Assembly: GCF_008271695.1 (NCBI RefSeq)
Contig: NZ_VKKY01000001.1
Location: forward strand, 2,258,808-2,322,807
Reading direction: 5' to 3'
From: Rufibacter hautae
GTDB taxonomy: Bacteria; Bacteroidota; Bacteroidia; Cytophagales; Hymenobacteraceae
Length of the DNA: 64,000 nt
Positions 8,137-15,968 of this stretch are shown piece after piece. Position numbers and translations under genes: made by a program. How positions within the stretch are numbered: the stretch's first letter is position 1; the number at the start of each line of letters is the position of its first letter. Under the pieces are notes generated by a model. It did no database searches. It was not told the origin of the DNA and saw nothing but the letters and a program-made list of their open reading frames with translations.

Positions 8137-8814
8137 TTATCCCAGCTTGTTCTCCGGGTCATCGGGTTTGTTGGGCCAGTTCTTTTGGTAGTAGGCGCAA
8201 AAGTGGGTGAGGGGGCAGCGCTCGCACTGCGGGGTACGCGCCAGGCAGATGTAGCGCCCGTGCAGAATGAGCCAGTGGTGCGCTTTGGGCACCAGGTCTA
8301 CCGGAATGTGTTTGAGCAGCTCTTTTTCCACCTCCAGCGGAGTTTTGGCTTTGGAACTTACCAGCCCCAGCCGCTTAGAAACCCGGAACACGTGCGTGTC
8401 CACTGCCATAGCGGGCATGTTGAAAATCACGGAGGCAATCACGTTGGCGGTTTTGCGGCCTACGCCCGGCAGTAGTTGCAGTTCTTCTATGGAAGAAGGT
8501 ACCTCGCCCCCGAAACGCTCCGTCAGCATTTTGCCTAAGCCGGCCAGGTGCTTGGCTTTGTTGTTGGGGTAAGAGATGCTTTTGATGTACGGGAAGATGT
8601 CCTCTGAAGTGGCGGTACCTAGTACGGCTGGCGAGGGAAAGGCCTCAAACAAAGCCGGGGTGACCAGGTTCACGCGTTTGTCGGTGCACTGGGCGCTCAG
8701 GACCACGGCTACCAACAGTTCATACGGATTGCGGTAGTCCAGCTCCGTCTCCGCTTCGGGGAAGTTCTGGGTGAAATAGGAGATCAAATGGCGGTACCGC
8801 TCTGGTTTACGCAT
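8137..8814 (-). CDS. nth: Endonuclease III (DNA glycosylase/AP lyase)
   Basis: A 225-aa base-excision repair enzyme that removes oxidised pyrimidines and nicks abasic sites. The helix-hairpin-helix motif LPGVGRKTANVIASVIF (about 115-131) includes the catalytic lysine, and the catalytic aspartate is in AVDTHVFRVSKRLGL. The [4Fe-4S] cluster loop is complete: C-X6-C-X2-C-X5-C in CLARTPQCERCPLTHFC near the C-terminus. Length agrees with E. coli Nth (211 aa). It has its own intergenic region on both sides and is probably monocistronic. Confidence 0.95.
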   Translation of the reverse strand: MRKPERYRHLISYFTQNFPEAETELDYRNPYELLVAVVLSAQCTDKRVNLVTPALFEAFPSPAVLGTATSEDIFPYIKSISYPNNKAKHLAGLGKMLTERFGGEVPSSIEELQLLPGVGRKTANVIASVIFNMPAMAVDTHVFRVSKRLGLVSSKAKTPLEVEKELLKHIPVDLVPKAHHWLILHGRYICLARTPQCERCPLTHFCAYYQKNWPNKPDDPENKLG

Positions 8815-9001
8815 TAGGGTAGAAGATTAGAATACAAACTTAGGCAAAAGGAGGCTTTCTGCCAGAATATATGGTTGTTCTAAAAAGGAATGGGCTTATA
8901 CAAAGAATGCAAGCTCAGCCAGAAATGCGATTTTGTTTGTCCGATGGAAACAGGGGAGTGGTTTTGGAAAGCGTCTAGTTTGAAGTCAAACCTTTCTTTT
9001 T

Positions 9002-9049
9002 AAATACAAGCGCCTTGACTACGGTGGCATCATCAAGGCGCTTGTATTT
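9002..9049 (-). terminator. Long stem-loop 15 bp beyond the H-NOX gene
   Basis: A 17-bp perfect stem: AAATACAAGCGCCTTGA (9002-9018) pairs with 9033-9049, loop of 14 nt. No T-run follows on the minus strand, so termination may need a factor, or the hairpin may protect the transcript end. Confidence 0.55.
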
Positions 9050-9063
9050 GGGAGTAAAGACGC

Positions 9064-9636
9064 TTACCGGTTGAAATCTACCAGAATCTGCACCCTTTCT
9101 GCGTAGGGATCGCTCATGCGGGTAACCGTTACCATGTCCGTCTCGCCGTAGTATTTGGCAATCCCCTTGATAATGCCCACGGCCACCCCGCACATGCGGC
9201 GCTTGGAGTAATAGTCAATGATCAGGCGATTCTCGCCCTGCTTTGTCACCAGCAACTTTGGAGGAGAAGTCCTGCTGTCTTCCTTCTTTACGGCCCCGTG
9301 CATGGACTCCTCGGTGTTGAGCAGCATCTCGTAGGTTCGCCACTCAGGCTTGATGTATTTCTTGTAGACCAGCAGCAAGTCGGGCACTAGGAACTCCCCG
9401 TATTGCTCCATGAGCTCGTAGGCGGAAATGCCTGTGTCCTCGGAGGCTTGGTGTACGATGGCGAAAAGCTCGTCGGTGGGGTACATGCCTTGCATCTGGT
9501 AGGAGGAATGCTCCACCCCCACTTTCTCCAGCAGCCGGACCCAGGTGCTGTAGTCGTAGGTGCCTTCCACAAAACGCTTCAGCAGCACGAAGATGGAGCC
9601 GTGCATCATGTCTTGGAGACCCGTTTCAGTTGTCAT
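9064..9636 (-). CDS. H-NOX (haem NO/O2-binding) sensor protein
   Basis: A 190-aa stand-alone H-NOX domain protein. These bind haem and sense NO or O2, usually signalling to a kinase or cyclase encoded nearby. It starts with the family's MHGSIFVLLKRFV, has a YPTDELFAIV segment, the proximal haem-ligand histidine in ESMHGAV, and the diagnostic Y-x-S-x-R motif as YYSKR. Counting from the MHG methionine (9606), the His is residue 103 and the motif is 132-136, almost identical to Thermoanaerobacter H-NOX numbering. The true start may therefore be 9606 rather than 9636; an even longer ORF to 9753 looks unlikely. No kinase or diguanylate cyclase is adjacent. The distal side lacks an obvious O2-stabilising tyrosine that I could place, so the ligand is uncertain. 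Confidence 0.85.
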   Translation of the reverse strand: MTTETGLQDMMHGSIFVLLKRFVEGTYDYSTWVRLLEKVGVEHSSYQMQGMYPTDELFAIVHQASEDTGISAYELMEQYGEFLVPDLLLVYKKYIKPEWRTYEMLLNTEESMHGAVKKEDSRTSPPKLLVTKQGENRLIIDYYSKRRMCGVAVGIIKGIAKYYGETDMVTVTRMSDPYAERVQILVDFNR

Positions 9637-9894
9637 TTGTCTGTTTTTTGTCAGGAATATATACGGGTAAGCGGCTGAAGGTTTCCAAGGTGCCTTAAGA
9701 GGCGACCGGTACCGGTTCAGGGACCCAAGATAGTCTTTAAAATTCCTTGTCAAAAGGGAAGCGGCTGAGGTACTGTGGTTTGCTGAATTTTCCTTTGAGC
9801 AGCCTTCGTTCAGCAGAAGATTGGAATTGGGTGCGATTTCTTAAAATCAAGTCAGAAACCCAGGTTAGGATAGGGGAAAGGAGTCTTAGCGCGT

Positions 9895-10291
9895 TCAAAT
9901 AGCAGTAAGCCACTCTTCTGCTGCTGGGTGATCTTGGAAGGTAGAGACCATGACGCCTTTGATCCCAAATTCAATGGCTTTATCGGTGGAGCGCCTGGCG
10001 TAAACATCTGGCGAGTAAACGTGGGCCAGGAACTTGCATCCGGCTTTCGCCATTCTGGGAATCTAATCCAGTGCCACCCACTCCGCAGCATCTGACCACA
10101 TCCCCGTCACGTGCGTGTTGTCATTCAGAAGCTTGGGGCAGCGGTAATCCGTTAGAAACCTAAGGATTTCTCGTAGCCGTCGCGCACGTTTCCTCGGTCT
10201 GCTCGCCCAGCCAGTCGGCAGAAGGGGTGTCGTTCACCACATTGTACCAGATGGTGACGTGAGGCTCATGGGTTAACAACTGGCCCTTCAT
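9895..10291 (-). pseudogene. Broken SEC14/STAS-like domain protein
   Basis: No intact ORF covers this stretch, but the minus strand carries recognisable pieces of one protein in more than one frame. They are QLLTHEPHVTIWYN and WLGEQTEE, then (shifted) ILRFLTDYRCPKLLNDNTHV, AAEWVALD, a TAG stop where the family has Trp, and IPRMAKAGCKFLAHVYSPDV with VMVSTFQDHPAAEEWL. The order and spacing fit the small STAS/SEC14-like proteins of Bacteroidota, with two intact relatives at 18.5 and 54.9 kb. At least two frameshifts and one nonsense change are needed to explain it. It lies immediately downstream of the GAF gene on the same strand. A sequencing error could explain one lesion but hardly three. Confidence 0.75.
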
Positions 10292-10318
10292 GCCAGGGTT
10301 CTTTTGAAATGTCCTGGA

Positions 10319-10828
10319 TTAGGTGGTGCCCCGCTCAATGTTCTCCATCACCACAGAGGCAAGGCTCTCCAATACGCGCTGGTCAGACTCAGAGAACTTC
10401 CTTGGTTCTTTGTCCACGAGGCAGAGGGCGCCAATGTTAAAGCCATCGTTGGTTCTTAAGGGCGCAGCCGCGTAAAAGCGCAGGCCTAAATCACCGGTCA
10501 CAAAAGGGTTGGCCAAAAGACAGGGTTCCTCCAGCGCGTTTTCAAACACCGTGGCTCCGTTCTTGAGCACCGCCAGGGAGCAGAGGCTGGTGCCCCTGGG
10601 TACCGGTGGAGCGGTGTCTAACCCTGCGTTGCCTTTGGTATGCACATACTCACTGTCTACAAAGTTGACAAGCGCGATGGGGACAGAGAACATGTGGGCG
10701 GCCATGCTGGCAATGTGTTTGAAGGTGCCTTCCTCGCGGTGGGTATTCAAAATATATAGGCTATGTAATTTGGCCAGCCTCTCCTCTTCGTTCTCTGGTA
10801 TAATCGGCAAGCCGAACGTGTTCTTCAT
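10319..10828 (-). CDS. GAF-domain protein
   Basis: A 169-aa soluble single-domain GAF protein. It begins MKNTFGLPIIPENEEERLAK, the usual leader helix in which the first residues precede 'RLxxLhxLxILdT'. The GAF core follows: FKHIASMAAHMFSVPIALVN, then FVDSEYVHTKGNAGL, SLCSLAVL, LRFYAAAPLRTNDGFNIGAL and CLVDKEPRKFSESDQRVLES. GAF domains bind small ligands or chromophores. The conserved cysteine in SLCS is typical of this subgroup, but no output domain is attached. Start 10828 is preferred over the longer frame (10906), whose added residues are low-complexity and unlike the family. The pseudogene above follows 28 bp downstream. Confidence 0.8.
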   Translation of the reverse strand: MKNTFGLPIIPENEEERLAKLHSLYILNTHREEGTFKHIASMAAHMFSVPIALVNFVDSEYVHTKGNAGLDTAPPVPRGTSLCSLAVLKNGATVFENALEEPCLLANPFVTGDLGLRFYAAAPLRTNDGFNIGALCLVDKEPRKFSESDQRVLESLASVVMENIERGTT

Positions 10829-11073
10829 TGGTGTTGTAAGAATATGATTGGGCTTTTGCTGAGTAGTTGTTTTTACTCCTAAGTGTCTCAGTTGGGGGTT
10901 TGACATCCTTCAAAGGTAATGCTTTCATCACTTGCCGCACCATCATTTACCGGCACAGTTCAACTTTCTTTTTTTACATACTTTTCTACAACCAATTTCT
11001 TCAGTTATAAGGCATAAGGATCAGCTAAACCGATAAATTGGAGCCGGCGCAAAAGCCAGTTCTCGTAGAAAAA

Positions 11074-11103
11074 TGCTCTTTTCTGGAAAACAGGCCTAAA
11101 ACA
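11074..11103. repeat. Dispersed intergenic palindrome, copy 5
   Basis: TTTTCTGGAAAACAGGCC with AAAACA at the right end; the left outer arm is lost. It merges into the adjacent terminator hairpin. Confidence 0.7.
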
Positions 11104-11144
11104 GGAAGCCCTGACTATTGGGGATAGTCAGGGCTTCCTGTTTT
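11102..11144 (-). terminator. Terminator, likely bidirectional
   Basis: A 17-bp perfect stem (11102-11118 with 11124-11140), loop TGGGG, arm CAGGAAGCCCTGACTAT. T-rich sequence follows on both strands. It lies just after the sigma-linked operon. Confidence 0.85.
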
Positions 11145-11161
11145 ACTTACTCTTGATTCTT

Positions 11162-11392
11162 TTACGGATGCAGACTTACAGTTTTGGAGTAACTGATGAT
11201 GGCATCAGTGACCCGCTCGCTTGGTAGGGTGAGTGCTTCCTCTAAGCTTAGCTGGGTGAGGAGCAGATCAGCACAGGCTTCGGCTAGTTCCTGGTCCACC
11301 ATTAAGGCTTCTTCCAGGGCCAGGCGTTGCTTTTTAGGCAGTTCGTTGTAAAGGTACTGTACTAGATCATGATGAGTAAAGGTTTTGGTCAT
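11162..11392 (-). CDS. Small protein coupled to ECF sigma factor, possible anti-sigma
   Basis: A 76-aa acidic, helical protein starting MTKTFTHHDLVQYLYNELPK. The N-terminal 'hdLvqYLYnEL...eee.a.ee.l..D..l' pattern resembles the first helices of bacterial anti-sigma proteins (zinc-finger type, but here without the His-Cys2 zinc site). The start codon lies inside the 3' end of the sigma factor gene (26-bp overlap), so the two are translationally coupled. I infer a regulator of that sigma factor, but no transmembrane segment is present and the function is not proven. An alternative start at 11407 only adds MIKQP. Confidence 0.55.
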   Translation of the reverse strand: MTKTFTHHDLVQYLYNELPKKQRLALEEALMVDQELAEACADLLLTQLSLEEALTLPSERVTDAIISYSKTVSLHP

Positions 11393-11966
11393 AGGCTGTT
11401 TTATCATTGGACATTTTTTTCCGCAGGTTAATTAATGCGTATCTCATTCTGCCCAAAGCCGTGTTGATGCTGACACCGGTAGCCTCTGCGATCTCCTGGA
11501 AACTCATGTCAGCGTAGTGGCGCATGATGAGCACCTCTTTCTGCGCGGCCGGTAACTGTTGGATCAGTTCCCGTAGGCGGGCATGCGTTTCCTCTTTGAT
11601 CCGGATGGATTCCACTGATTCTTCAGAGAAGCTCAACGTGTTGAACACATTGCTGCCGTCTTCCAAAGTAATCATTGGGCTCCGTTTCTCCCGACGGAAG
11701 TAATCAATAGCCAAGTTATGGGCGATACGGCAGATCCAGGATGAAAATTTGCCCTCTTCGTTGTAACGACCGCTCTTCATGGTATGGATAGCCTTCACAA
11801 ACGTTTCCTGTAACAGGTCTTCGGCTGTGTAGGTATCTTTCACTATAAGCAGAATAGTGGTATAAACCTTGCTCTTGTGGCGGTTAACCAATTCCTCAAA
11901 GGCGCTCTCGTTACCAGCGATATACGACGTTACTAACGCCGAATCATTTAGCTGTACTGTATTCAT
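11367..11966 (-). CDS. ECF-type RNA polymerase sigma factor
   Basis: A 199-aa sigma-70 family protein with region 2 and region 4 only. Region 2 runs from about residue 20 (SAFEELVNRHKSKVYTTILL) through the core-binding/-10 helix DLLQETFVKAIHTM and WICRIAHNLAIDYFRREKR. Region 4 contains LPAAQKEVLIMRHYADMSFQ and the helix-turn-helix EIAEATGVSINTALGRMRYA. Such factors direct polymerase to a small set of promoters. It overlaps the following small gene. Upstream there is a complete Bacteroidota-type promoter with an 80-nt leader. The linker between the regions is longer than usual for ECFs (NVFNTLSFSEESVESIRIKE). Confidence 0.9.
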   Translation of the reverse strand: MNTVQLNDSALVTSYIAGNESAFEELVNRHKSKVYTTILLIVKDTYTAEDLLQETFVKAIHTMKSGRYNEEGKFSSWICRIAHNLAIDYFRREKRSPMITLEDGSNVFNTLSFSEESVESIRIKEETHARLRELIQQLPAAQKEVLIMRHYADMSFQEIAEATGVSINTALGRMRYALINLRKKMSNDKTAYDQNLYSS

Positions 11967-12046
11967 CTAAATCTACAAATAAGGTAACGTAGAGGTTTAT
12001 GCCATATTGTGAGGTTAGGTTAGTAAGATTGGTTTTATGTGATTAC

Positions 12047-12077
12047 CAAATATAGAAAATAGGGCATTGAAATGCAA
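12047..12077 (-). promoter_or_regulatory. Promoter of the ECF sigma gene
   Basis: On the minus strand: -33 TTG (12075-12077), 20-bp spacer, -7 TATATTTG (12047-12054). It lies about 80 bp upstream of the sigma start. Confidence 0.75.
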
Positions 12078-12414
12078 CGCCAAAAAATATTCTAAAAAAC
12101 TTTTTTTTCGTTTTGGACTGCTTTTCAGAAAACCCACTTTAAAACAGGTTAAACGCAGAAAACAGAACTGCCTCAAATATCACACCAATAAAAGGCGACA
12201 AACGCCCGTTCTGGCCGGTTTTGAGGCATAAACCACCCAAAAATGTCTTGGTTTATGCACCGTTAAGCTACTGAAAAGTTTTTGCCCACTTTTTAAAAAA
12301 GAAGTCAAAAAGGCCAAATCCTTCTTCAAAGATCCTGGCCGAACGGCAAAAGTAACAATCTCAGGCTTCCCGCCCCAATAAAAAGGAGATAAATTGACTT
12401 TGTCTAGCTTGGGG
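12078..12414. other. Gene-free stretch
   Basis: Contains a dispersed palindrome (12109-12145) and a 10-bp hairpin (GCATAAACCA at 12226-12235 with 12249-12258) lacking a T-run. I see no coding potential. Confidence 0.5.
12109..12145. repeat. Dispersed intergenic palindrome, copy 6
   Basis: CGTTTTGGACTGCTTTTC and GAAAACCCACTTTAAAAC; outer arms pair, inner arms are partly degenerate. Confidence 0.65.
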
Positions 12415-13302
12415 CTAATGCGACAGCGGTCTTTTCTTGATCATGCCGCCCGAGGTGTCATTGATGCTGTGCATGATGATGAAGGCCCCGGGGTCCAGTT
12501 CGGTGATCAGGGTTTTAAGCCTCTGTACCTCCAGGCGGGTAACCACGCAGTATAAGATGTCGATCTCCTCGCCGGAGAAACCCCGCTGGCCTTTGTAGAT
12601 GGTCACCGCCCGGCCCAACTGGGTTAGAATAGCCTGCCGCATGGTGTCACTGTGCACCGATACAATGGTAACGCCGGTGTATTCCTCAATCCCGTTGATG
12701 ATGAAGTCAATGGTCTTGGAAGCGGTAAGATACGTGAGCACCGAGTACATGGCCGGCTCGGCGCCCAACAGAAAAGCCGCCCCCAGGAAAAGGAAGAGAT
12801 TAATGACTAGGATCACATCGCCAATGGTGAGGCTGGTGCGTTTGCTCAAAAGCAGCGCCATAATCTCGGTGCCATCCAGCACGCAGCCGCCCCTGATAGA
12901 CAAGCCAATGCCCGCCCCCAGAAAGAACCCACCAAACACCGCCGTGAGCAATTTGTCATGGGTGATGCTGGGGAATTCTATGGTCAACAGAAGTACTGAC
13001 AACCCGATGACCGCCAGCAGGCTTTTGAGCGCAAAGGAACGGGCCACCTGCGTGTAGCCGGCAATAAGGAAAGGCGCGTTGATGAGCAGAATTAACAGTG
13101 GCAGCGGAATCCCCGAGCTTCTGGACAAAAGCATGGAAAGGCCCGTTACCCCGCCGTCAATGAAATGGTTGGGAATCAGGAAGCCTTTGAGGCCTACGCC
13201 CGCGGAGCAGATCCCGAAACAAATGAGCAGGACATCGCGAAACCTTCCCCAGGGGCGCTTGATTTTCAGGGCTGCGAGCTTAGGCGGTAAAGGCGGATTC
13301 AA
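12415..13302 (-). CDS. YitT family membrane protein (DUF2179)
   Basis: A 295-aa protein with five to six transmembrane segments in the first 200 residues, among them RDVLLICFGICSAGVGLKGF and FGGFFLGAGIGLSIRGGCVL, and the family motifs FLIPNHFIDGGVTGLSMLL and DGTEIMALLLSKRT. A cytoplasmic DUF2179 domain follows, with TGVTIVSVHSDTMRQAI, VTIYKGQRGFSG and LYCVVTRLEVQRLK ending GAFIIMHSINDTSGGMIKKR. The family is widespread and its transported substrate, if any, is unknown. The N-terminal 20 residues are cytoplasmic and basic. It follows the DUF6799 gene on the same strand by only 19 bp, so the two probably share a transcript. Confidence 0.9.
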   Translation of the reverse strand: MNPPLPPKLAALKIKRPWGRFRDVLLICFGICSAGVGLKGFLIPNHFIDGGVTGLSMLLSRSSGIPLPLLILLINAPFLIAGYTQVARSFALKSLLAVIGLSVLLLTIEFPSITHDKLLTAVFGGFFLGAGIGLSIRGGCVLDGTEIMALLLSKRTSLTIGDVILVINLFLFLGAAFLLGAEPAMYSVLTYLTASKTIDFIINGIEEYTGVTIVSVHSDTMRQAILTQLGRAVTIYKGQRGFSGEEIDILYCVVTRLEVQRLKTLITELDPGAFIIMHSINDTSGGMIKKRPLSH

Positions 13303-13321
13303 GGAAACAGAAGCTTATGAT

Positions 13322-13954
13322 TTACTTAACCGGTGGAGAAAGCGCCTGCAGCTGTTGGTTGACAGAAGTCAGCTGTTTGTTCAGGCCGTTATAGTATGCT
13401 TCAATGCTTTGGCGTTCTTGGGCGGTGAGGTTGGCTTCCAACAGGGCGTTGCGCTGTTCCTGCAGTTTCACTAGCTGCTCCAGCAGTTGGATTCTCTTTT
13501 CCTGCGCCAGGCTGTAGGTGAACTTCTGCTTTTGGTTTCCCGCCGATACGATCTGGCCGTTTACCGTTAGGATGCGCACCTCCGTGTCGCCTACTACTTT
13601 CTTCTCGTGCTCTATAATAGTGTTGTGGGTGAAAATGTCATCGGCTACCAACACCACTTTGCCTTGGGGGTTCACGGCGTTCTTCTGTTTGAGCGTGTAG
13701 GTCTTGCCGCCGGCTAAGCTTACCTGGCCCGATGGCGACACCACTGTTCCGTTGCTGTACTGAACGGGTTCCTGTACCTCATAGAGTTTGCCGCCCCGGT
13801 GCTGCACCAGTTTTCCCTGTTGCCAGAAGATAGTGTTGTCTTTGATATTGGACCGCGTGATAAGGGAGTCTGAGGTCTGCTGCGCCAAAGACAATTCGGA
13901 AAGGCAGATAAAAGCCAAAAAGAAAGATAAGCGGTATAGAACGGTTCTTTTCAT
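13322..13954 (-). CDS. Secreted DUF6799-like protein
   Basis: A 210-aa exported protein (signal peptide 1-24, ending LSLAQQ). It has two copies of a short beta module built on 'GK..xxxG..VxPxG.VxLxxGKxxTLK', at QYSNGTVVSPSGQVSLAGGK and around QKNAVNPQGKVVLVADD. This is the DUF6799 pattern. A long amphipathic helix rich in Gln and Leu (about 145-205, EKRIQLLEQLVKLQEQRNAL) forms a probable coiled coil. Role unknown; probably periplasmic. It sits just upstream of the YitT gene. Confidence 0.65.
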   Translation of the reverse strand: MKRTVLYRLSFFLAFICLSELSLAQQTSDSLITRSNIKDNTIFWQQGKLVQHRGGKLYEVQEPVQYSNGTVVSPSGQVSLAGGKTYTLKQKNAVNPQGKVVLVADDIFTHNTIIEHEKKVVGDTEVRILTVNGQIVSAGNQKQKFTYSLAQEKRIQLLEQLVKLQEQRNALLEANLTAQERQSIEAYYNGLNKQLTSVNQQLQALSPPVK

Positions 13955-14128
13955 AGGTGTGAATTTGAATCAGGTTCTATATACGGTATTTGCTATCTAG
14001 ATGATGGGGTTAAGGCTCGCAGAAAATAAGTTGCTATAGGTGGGATAAGTAAAAGATGCAGAAAGGTTCTTTGAAAAGTTAAAGATTTGGCAAATCCTTC
14101 TTAAAAATGCGGTCGTATAAACCTGTGT

Positions 14129-14524
14129 ATGGAATATGAATTTAGCATGACGCCTGAGTTTAGGGAGGAGGTAAAGAAAGACCTCAAAGTGAAGGAGAAG
14201 GCTAATGCCGAAATCAAGGATACCCTGGCCATAGAGCGTACCTCTTTTGCAAATGAGCGGACGTTTTTGGCTTACTTGAGAACCTCGCTGTCGCTCATTA
14301 TAGCAGGGGTTTTCTTGCATCAGTTTTTCAATTCCACGGTTTCCATGTGGATTGCCGTTTTTCTTATTCCGTTGGGAATAGTCATCGGCGGAATTGGTTA
14401 CCGGAAATTCGCGAAAAAGCGTGCCTTGATCCAGCGCAAGCGCGATGCTTACGTGCCAGCAAAACAGATGCTGGTTTTGCTGAAAGCTGAGAAATCTATG
14501 CAGATGAACATCAGTCAGCAATGA
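14129..14524 (+). CDS. DUF202 (YidH-like) membrane protein
   Basis: A 131-aa protein. Residues 1-38 are charged and helical. Then comes the DUF202 signature ERTSFANERTFLAYLRTSLS followed by two transmembrane helices (LIIAGVFLHQFF and MWIAVFLIPLGIVIGGIGY), and a basic tail. The family is common in bacteria and is also fused to eukaryotic VTC polyphosphate proteins; its function in bacteria is unknown. It stands alone, divergent from the DUF6799 gene 174 bp away. Confidence 0.8.
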   Translation: MEYEFSMTPEFREEVKKDLKVKEKANAEIKDTLAIERTSFANERTFLAYLRTSLSLIIAGVFLHQFFNSTVSMWIAVFLIPLGIVIGGIGYRKFAKKRALIQRKRDAYVPAKQMLVLLKAEKSMQMNISQQ

Positions 14525-14690
14525 TTGAGATTGGTATGAAAATTGTACTTAAATGAAATAAGGAAGTGCGGCGATAGTACGAAGAGGTGCTGTTGGAATG
14601 CAAAATCGCCCACTTTCTTTTCTTTTCTCTTCCCGAATGGCGGGCCGCGTTTTTAGCTTAACGTTACCCATGTCATCTTACCATATACCC

Positions 14691-14743
14691 CCTACAAAGC
14701 AGCAACGGCAGCCCTTGAAAGGCTGCCGTTGCTGCTTTGTAGG
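14691..14743. repeat. Perfect 23-bp inverted repeat
   Basis: 23 bp at 14691-14713 pair perfectly with 14721-14743, loop CTTGAAA; the arm begins CCTACAAAGCAGCAACGG. It lies between the DUF202 gene (+) and the converging globin gene (-). No T-run follows directly, so it is either a factor-assisted terminator or a repeat element. Confidence 0.8.
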
Positions 14744-14774
14744 TATTCCCTTTCTTCTAGATCAGAGACGGCTA

Positions 14775-14804
14775 GTTTTGGGGTAGATTTCTAAAAACAG
14801 GCAG
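14775..14804. repeat. Dispersed intergenic palindrome, degenerate copy 7
   Basis: GTTTTGGGGTAGATTTC then AAAAACAGGC; weak pairing. Confidence 0.4.
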
Positions 14805-14812
14805 TAATCGTC

Positions 14813-15208
14813 TTAAGGCTTTACCAGCGGCGTGGCCCAAAGGCCCATTTTCATTTGGAAGATGTTGGCAATACTGGTGGCTTTCTGCTTGGCTAATTCG
14901 GCCATTTCACCGGCAAACAGTTCTTCCACCGTTTGGGTGAAAAGCGCAATCCAGCGGGTAAAATGTGTTCGGTCTACGGGTAAAGCCAAGTGCTTGGGAA
15001 AGGGTTGGCCTTTGTAGGCCATGGAGCCAAACAATACCGTACTCCAGAACTCATACATCTTGGGCAGGTGGTGCTCCCAGTCCACCCTGGCAAACTCATT
15101 GAACACCGGGCTCAGTAGTTCATCTTGGTTTACATGGTCATAGAAAGCATCCACCAATCTCTTGATGTCTTCCTCAGTGGTTATATCAGGTTTCAGTTCT
15201 TCGTTCAT
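14813..15208 (-). CDS. Group III truncated haemoglobin
   Basis: A 131-aa globin of the short trHb3 class. Visible landmarks are the early helix EDIKRLVDAFYDHVNQDELL, SPVFNEFARVDWEHHLPKMY, EFWSTVLFGSMAYKGQPFPKH, and the proximal histidine in RTHFTRWIALFTQTVEELF. The phenylalanine/tyrosine of the B10 region and the HLPKMYEFW block are typical for trHb3. Members bind O2 and NO; in several bacteria they are linked to NO stress or microaerobic growth. It is divergent from cytochrome bd (cydAB) across a 760-bp gene-free stretch. That neighbourhood, together with the H-NOX gene 5 kb away, supports an NO/low-O2 role by inference. Confidence 0.92.
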   Translation of the reverse strand: MNEELKPDITTEEDIKRLVDAFYDHVNQDELLSPVFNEFARVDWEHHLPKMYEFWSTVLFGSMAYKGQPFPKHLALPVDRTHFTRWIALFTQTVEELFAGEMAELAKQKATSIANIFQMKMGLWATPLVKP

Positions 15209-15968
15209 ATTGATAGGGGTAGCAGGTCGCCTCCCGTTCGTTCAACAAGGCAAGGTTACGCATTAGTGCCGTCCGGCGAAATGATGTTGGTCATTTTAGG
15301 GCCATTTTTATGAAAACAGGGGTGAAGTATGGGAAATAGTAAAGGAAGCGTTAGGACCATAGATGGAAACTTTCCCCTGTTCCCCTTTGAAGTAGAAATT
15401 CTATATCAATAATAGTGTAGTTGGAAACCGTAAAGCAGCCTGCGAACTGACCTAATGAGTGGTTAGGAGGCTCTCGCCTCACGGCAGTTGCAAACTGCCG
15501 ATCATTTTGGGTCCAAGTCACAGACTTGAACCATGGTACTGGAGAGTAGACGCCATGATCAGCAGGTGTAAACACCCCTCTGCGCTCCCCTCAAGGGGAG
15601 AATCTCGCTTAGTAGGCGCATTCCCGTTTCAAGCCTTTCGGTTGAGCGCCTTGTCAGGTTCCGGTGCCGAAGGCATTGCGACTGAAAGGAGCAAAGGAAG
15701 CTGGCGCAGCGCGAGGCCGGAAGGCGGGGCCTCGCGGCCGTGAGCGCTCGGAGCCCAACTATGAAACAACCCAGCTCATGCACCCACGGTAACAGCGCAG
15801 CCACGCCAGCAGAAGCAGACTACAATTCCCTCTCAAAACCACCATCCCTGCAAATCAAAAACAAAGCGAGAGCTAATCGTAAGAAATCTCTCTTTTTCCT
15901 GTCCTGCTATTACTTCCTGTCTTACCTTTCCAGCGCTTTAGGCAGAGTATCCACTTATCCTTTATGCT
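15209..15968. other. 760-bp gene-free, structure-rich region
   Basis: Several short open frames exist but none resembles a protein family. The DNA carries many small hairpins: CGGCAGTT/AACTGCCG (15482-15500), CAAGTC/GACTTG (15514-15528), CCCCT/AGGGG near 15590 and GCGAGGCC/GGCCTCGC (15711-15735). The stretch 15600-15740 is markedly GC-rich. A degenerate dispersed palindrome lies at 15292-15326. It could hold a structured RNA or remnants of a repeat element; the cydA promoter should be near its right end but no clean TAnnTTTG box is visible. Confidence 0.45.

Larger units (their letters stand above)
10829..11161. other. Intergenic region with palindrome and terminator
   Basis: The stretch between the GAF gene and the small sigma-linked gene holds a copy of the dispersed palindrome and a strong hairpin (both listed). 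The remainder shows no ORF with family resemblance. Confidence 0.5.

Noticed and set aside
9852..10091. A 79-aa minus-strand ORF as a real gene
   Set aside because: It runs in the wrong frame over the SEC14/STAS-like pseudogene, whose family-like residues are in the other frames.
15559..15804. Short ORFs in the region upstream of cydA
   Set aside because: Both strands give Cys/Arg/Ser-rich translations from hairpin-dense DNA, with no sign of coding selection.
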